From contig NZ_JADPKA010000066.1 of assembly GCF_023073715.1 (NCBI RefSeq), positions 1 to 64,000 of the forward strand: a stretch of 64,000 bases of DNA. Direction: 5' to 3'. The notes under the pieces were generated by a model. It saw only the letters and a program-made list of their open reading frames with translations, had not been told where the DNA came from and ran no database searches. Both the position numbers and the translations under genes were made by a program. Origin of the DNA: Bradyrhizobium sp. 164. GTDB taxonomy: Bacteria; Pseudomonadota; Alphaproteobacteria; Rhizobiales; Xanthobacteraceae. Shown here one piece after another: positions 63,339-64,000 of the stretch (position 1 is the stretch's first letter; the number at the start of each line of letters is the position of its first letter).

Positions 63339-64000
63339 ATGAAGACGCAAATGACCTTGGCCGCAGCCGCCATGCTGCTCGGCACCGCGATGAGCCCTGC
63401 CCTCGCCCAGGAGAAAATCAAGCTCGGCGTGGTCGTAACTCTGTCGGGACCTGCCGCTGCGCTGGGCCAGCAAGTCCGTGACGGCTTTGCGCTCGCGATC
63501 AAGGATCTCGGCGGCAAGATGGGCGGCCGCGATGTCGAGGTGATCGTCGCAGACGACGAATTGAAGCCGGATGCGGCGGTGACCAAGGTGAAAGGCCTGC
63601 TCGAGCGCGACAAGGTCGACTTTGTGGTCGGCCCGATCTTCTCCAACATCCTCCAGGCGATCCACCGGCCCATTACAGAATCGAAAACCTTCCTGATCAG
63701 CCCCAATGCCGGTCCGTCGACGTTTGCCGGCAAGGACTGCAATCCGTTCTTCTATGTGACGTCCTATCAGAACGATCAGGTCCACGAGATCCTTGGCAAG
63801 GTCGCGCAGGATCGCGGCTATAAGCGCATGTACCTGATGGTCCCGAACTATCAGGCCGGCAAGGATTCGGTGGCGGGCTTCAAGCTCGATTACAAGGGCG
63901 AGATCGTCGAGGAATCCTACATGCCGCTGAACACGCTGGACTTTCAGCCGGAGCTTTCCAAGATTTCCTCGCACAAGCCCGACGCGCTGTTCACGTTCAT
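63339..64000 (+). CDS. Liv-type ABC transporter substrate-binding protein (partial, runs off the window)
   Basis: From the ATG at 63339, preceded by AAGGA, 220 codons are visible and the frame is open at the window edge. A Sec signal peptide (cleavage near ALA|QEKI) is followed by KLGVVVTLSGPAAALGQQVRDG, the standard Peripla_BP_6 start. It is divergent from marR and likely delivers the aromatic acid activated by the ligase. The permease and ATPase genes presumably follow outside. Confidence 0.9.
   Translation, partial: MKTQMTLAAAAMLLGTAMSPALAQEKIKLGVVVTLSGPAAALGQQVRDGFALAIKDLGGKMGGRDVEVIVADDELKPDAAVTKVKGLLERDKVDFVVGPIFSNILQAIHRPITESKTFLISPNAGPSTFAGKDCNPFFYVTSYQNDQVHEILGKVAQDRGYKRMYLMVPNYQAGKDSVAGFKLDYKGEIVEESYMPLNTLDFQPELSKISSHKPDALFTF

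Overview
The window is high-GC alphaproteobacterial DNA. Gene families, codon use and operon style (several Liv, Dpp, NitT, TRAP and TctC solute uptake systems, a LivM-LivG fusion, FixK/FNR-type boxes) suggest Bradyrhizobium or a close relative. This assignment is inference from gene content. No rRNA, tRNA or CRISPR array was seen. Most of the window is accessory catabolic DNA with scattered mobile-element scars and about ten broken genes.

Layout. 1-97 looks like the end of an IS21-type element that lies to the left, followed by about 1 kb without recognisable genes. 1082-22796 is a large divergent catabolic locus. Leftwards from 10531 run MmgE/PrpD, a carboxymuconolactone decarboxylase-like (CMD) protein, a lactonase-like metallo-hydrolase, a frameshifted GntR regulator, a NitT-type ABC transporter (binding protein, permease, ATPase, permease), a NodB-type deacetylase, an FAH-family hydrolase and a core-MetE protein. 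Rightwards from 10746 run a beta-hydroxyacid dehydrogenase, a second MmgE/PrpD, a Liv-type ABC transporter with a LivM-LivG fusion, two tandem Liv-type binding proteins, a second CMD protein, two SDRs, an intact GntR/FCD regulator and a TctC receptor. The substrate is unknown; the enzyme set fits a cyclic or branched organic acid processed through lactone or enol-acid intermediates.

22797-27765 is a decaying stretch: a frameshifted peroxiredoxin, a LysR gene that lost its HTH, and a second LysR remnant interrupted by a complete IS21-family element (25115-27422) with a 6-bp target duplication. 27848-38709 (minus) is a peptide or N-acyl/gamma-glutamyl amino acid utilisation operon: M20 deacylase (frameshifted), carbamoylase-type amidase, DppABC, fused DppDF, class III aminotransferase and gamma-glutamyltransferase. 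A divergent TetR gene follows, with two tandem operator-like sites between. 39549-41086 holds remnants: a DAPG-hydrolase/CMD chimera, a truncated BKACE enzyme and an integrase tail.

41135-53456 holds an enoyl-CoA hydratase, a DMSO-reductase-family molybdoenzyme, a TctC protein, a two-subunit molybdenum hydroxylase coupled to a ModA-like protein without signal peptide, an SDR, a TRAP transporter and a cyclase-family hydrolase, with a 29-bp near-perfect palindrome in the TRAP/cyclase promoter region. 53461-60240 holds a Crp/Fnr regulator, a protein acetyltransferase-like ADP-forming acyl-CoA synthetase/GNAT fusion, and, divergently, an APH-like/P-loop kinase fusion, a CHAD protein and a CBS-domain fragment. 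Two perfect FNR/FixK-type boxes (57382-57395 and 57423-57436) lie between the divergent genes and suggest low-oxygen control. 60251-64000 is an aryl-CoA module: RidA, 2-aminobenzoate/benzoate-type CoA ligase, MarR regulator and a Liv-type binding protein cut by the window edge. Three copies of one operator-like motif precede the ligase and lie between marR and the binding-protein gene.
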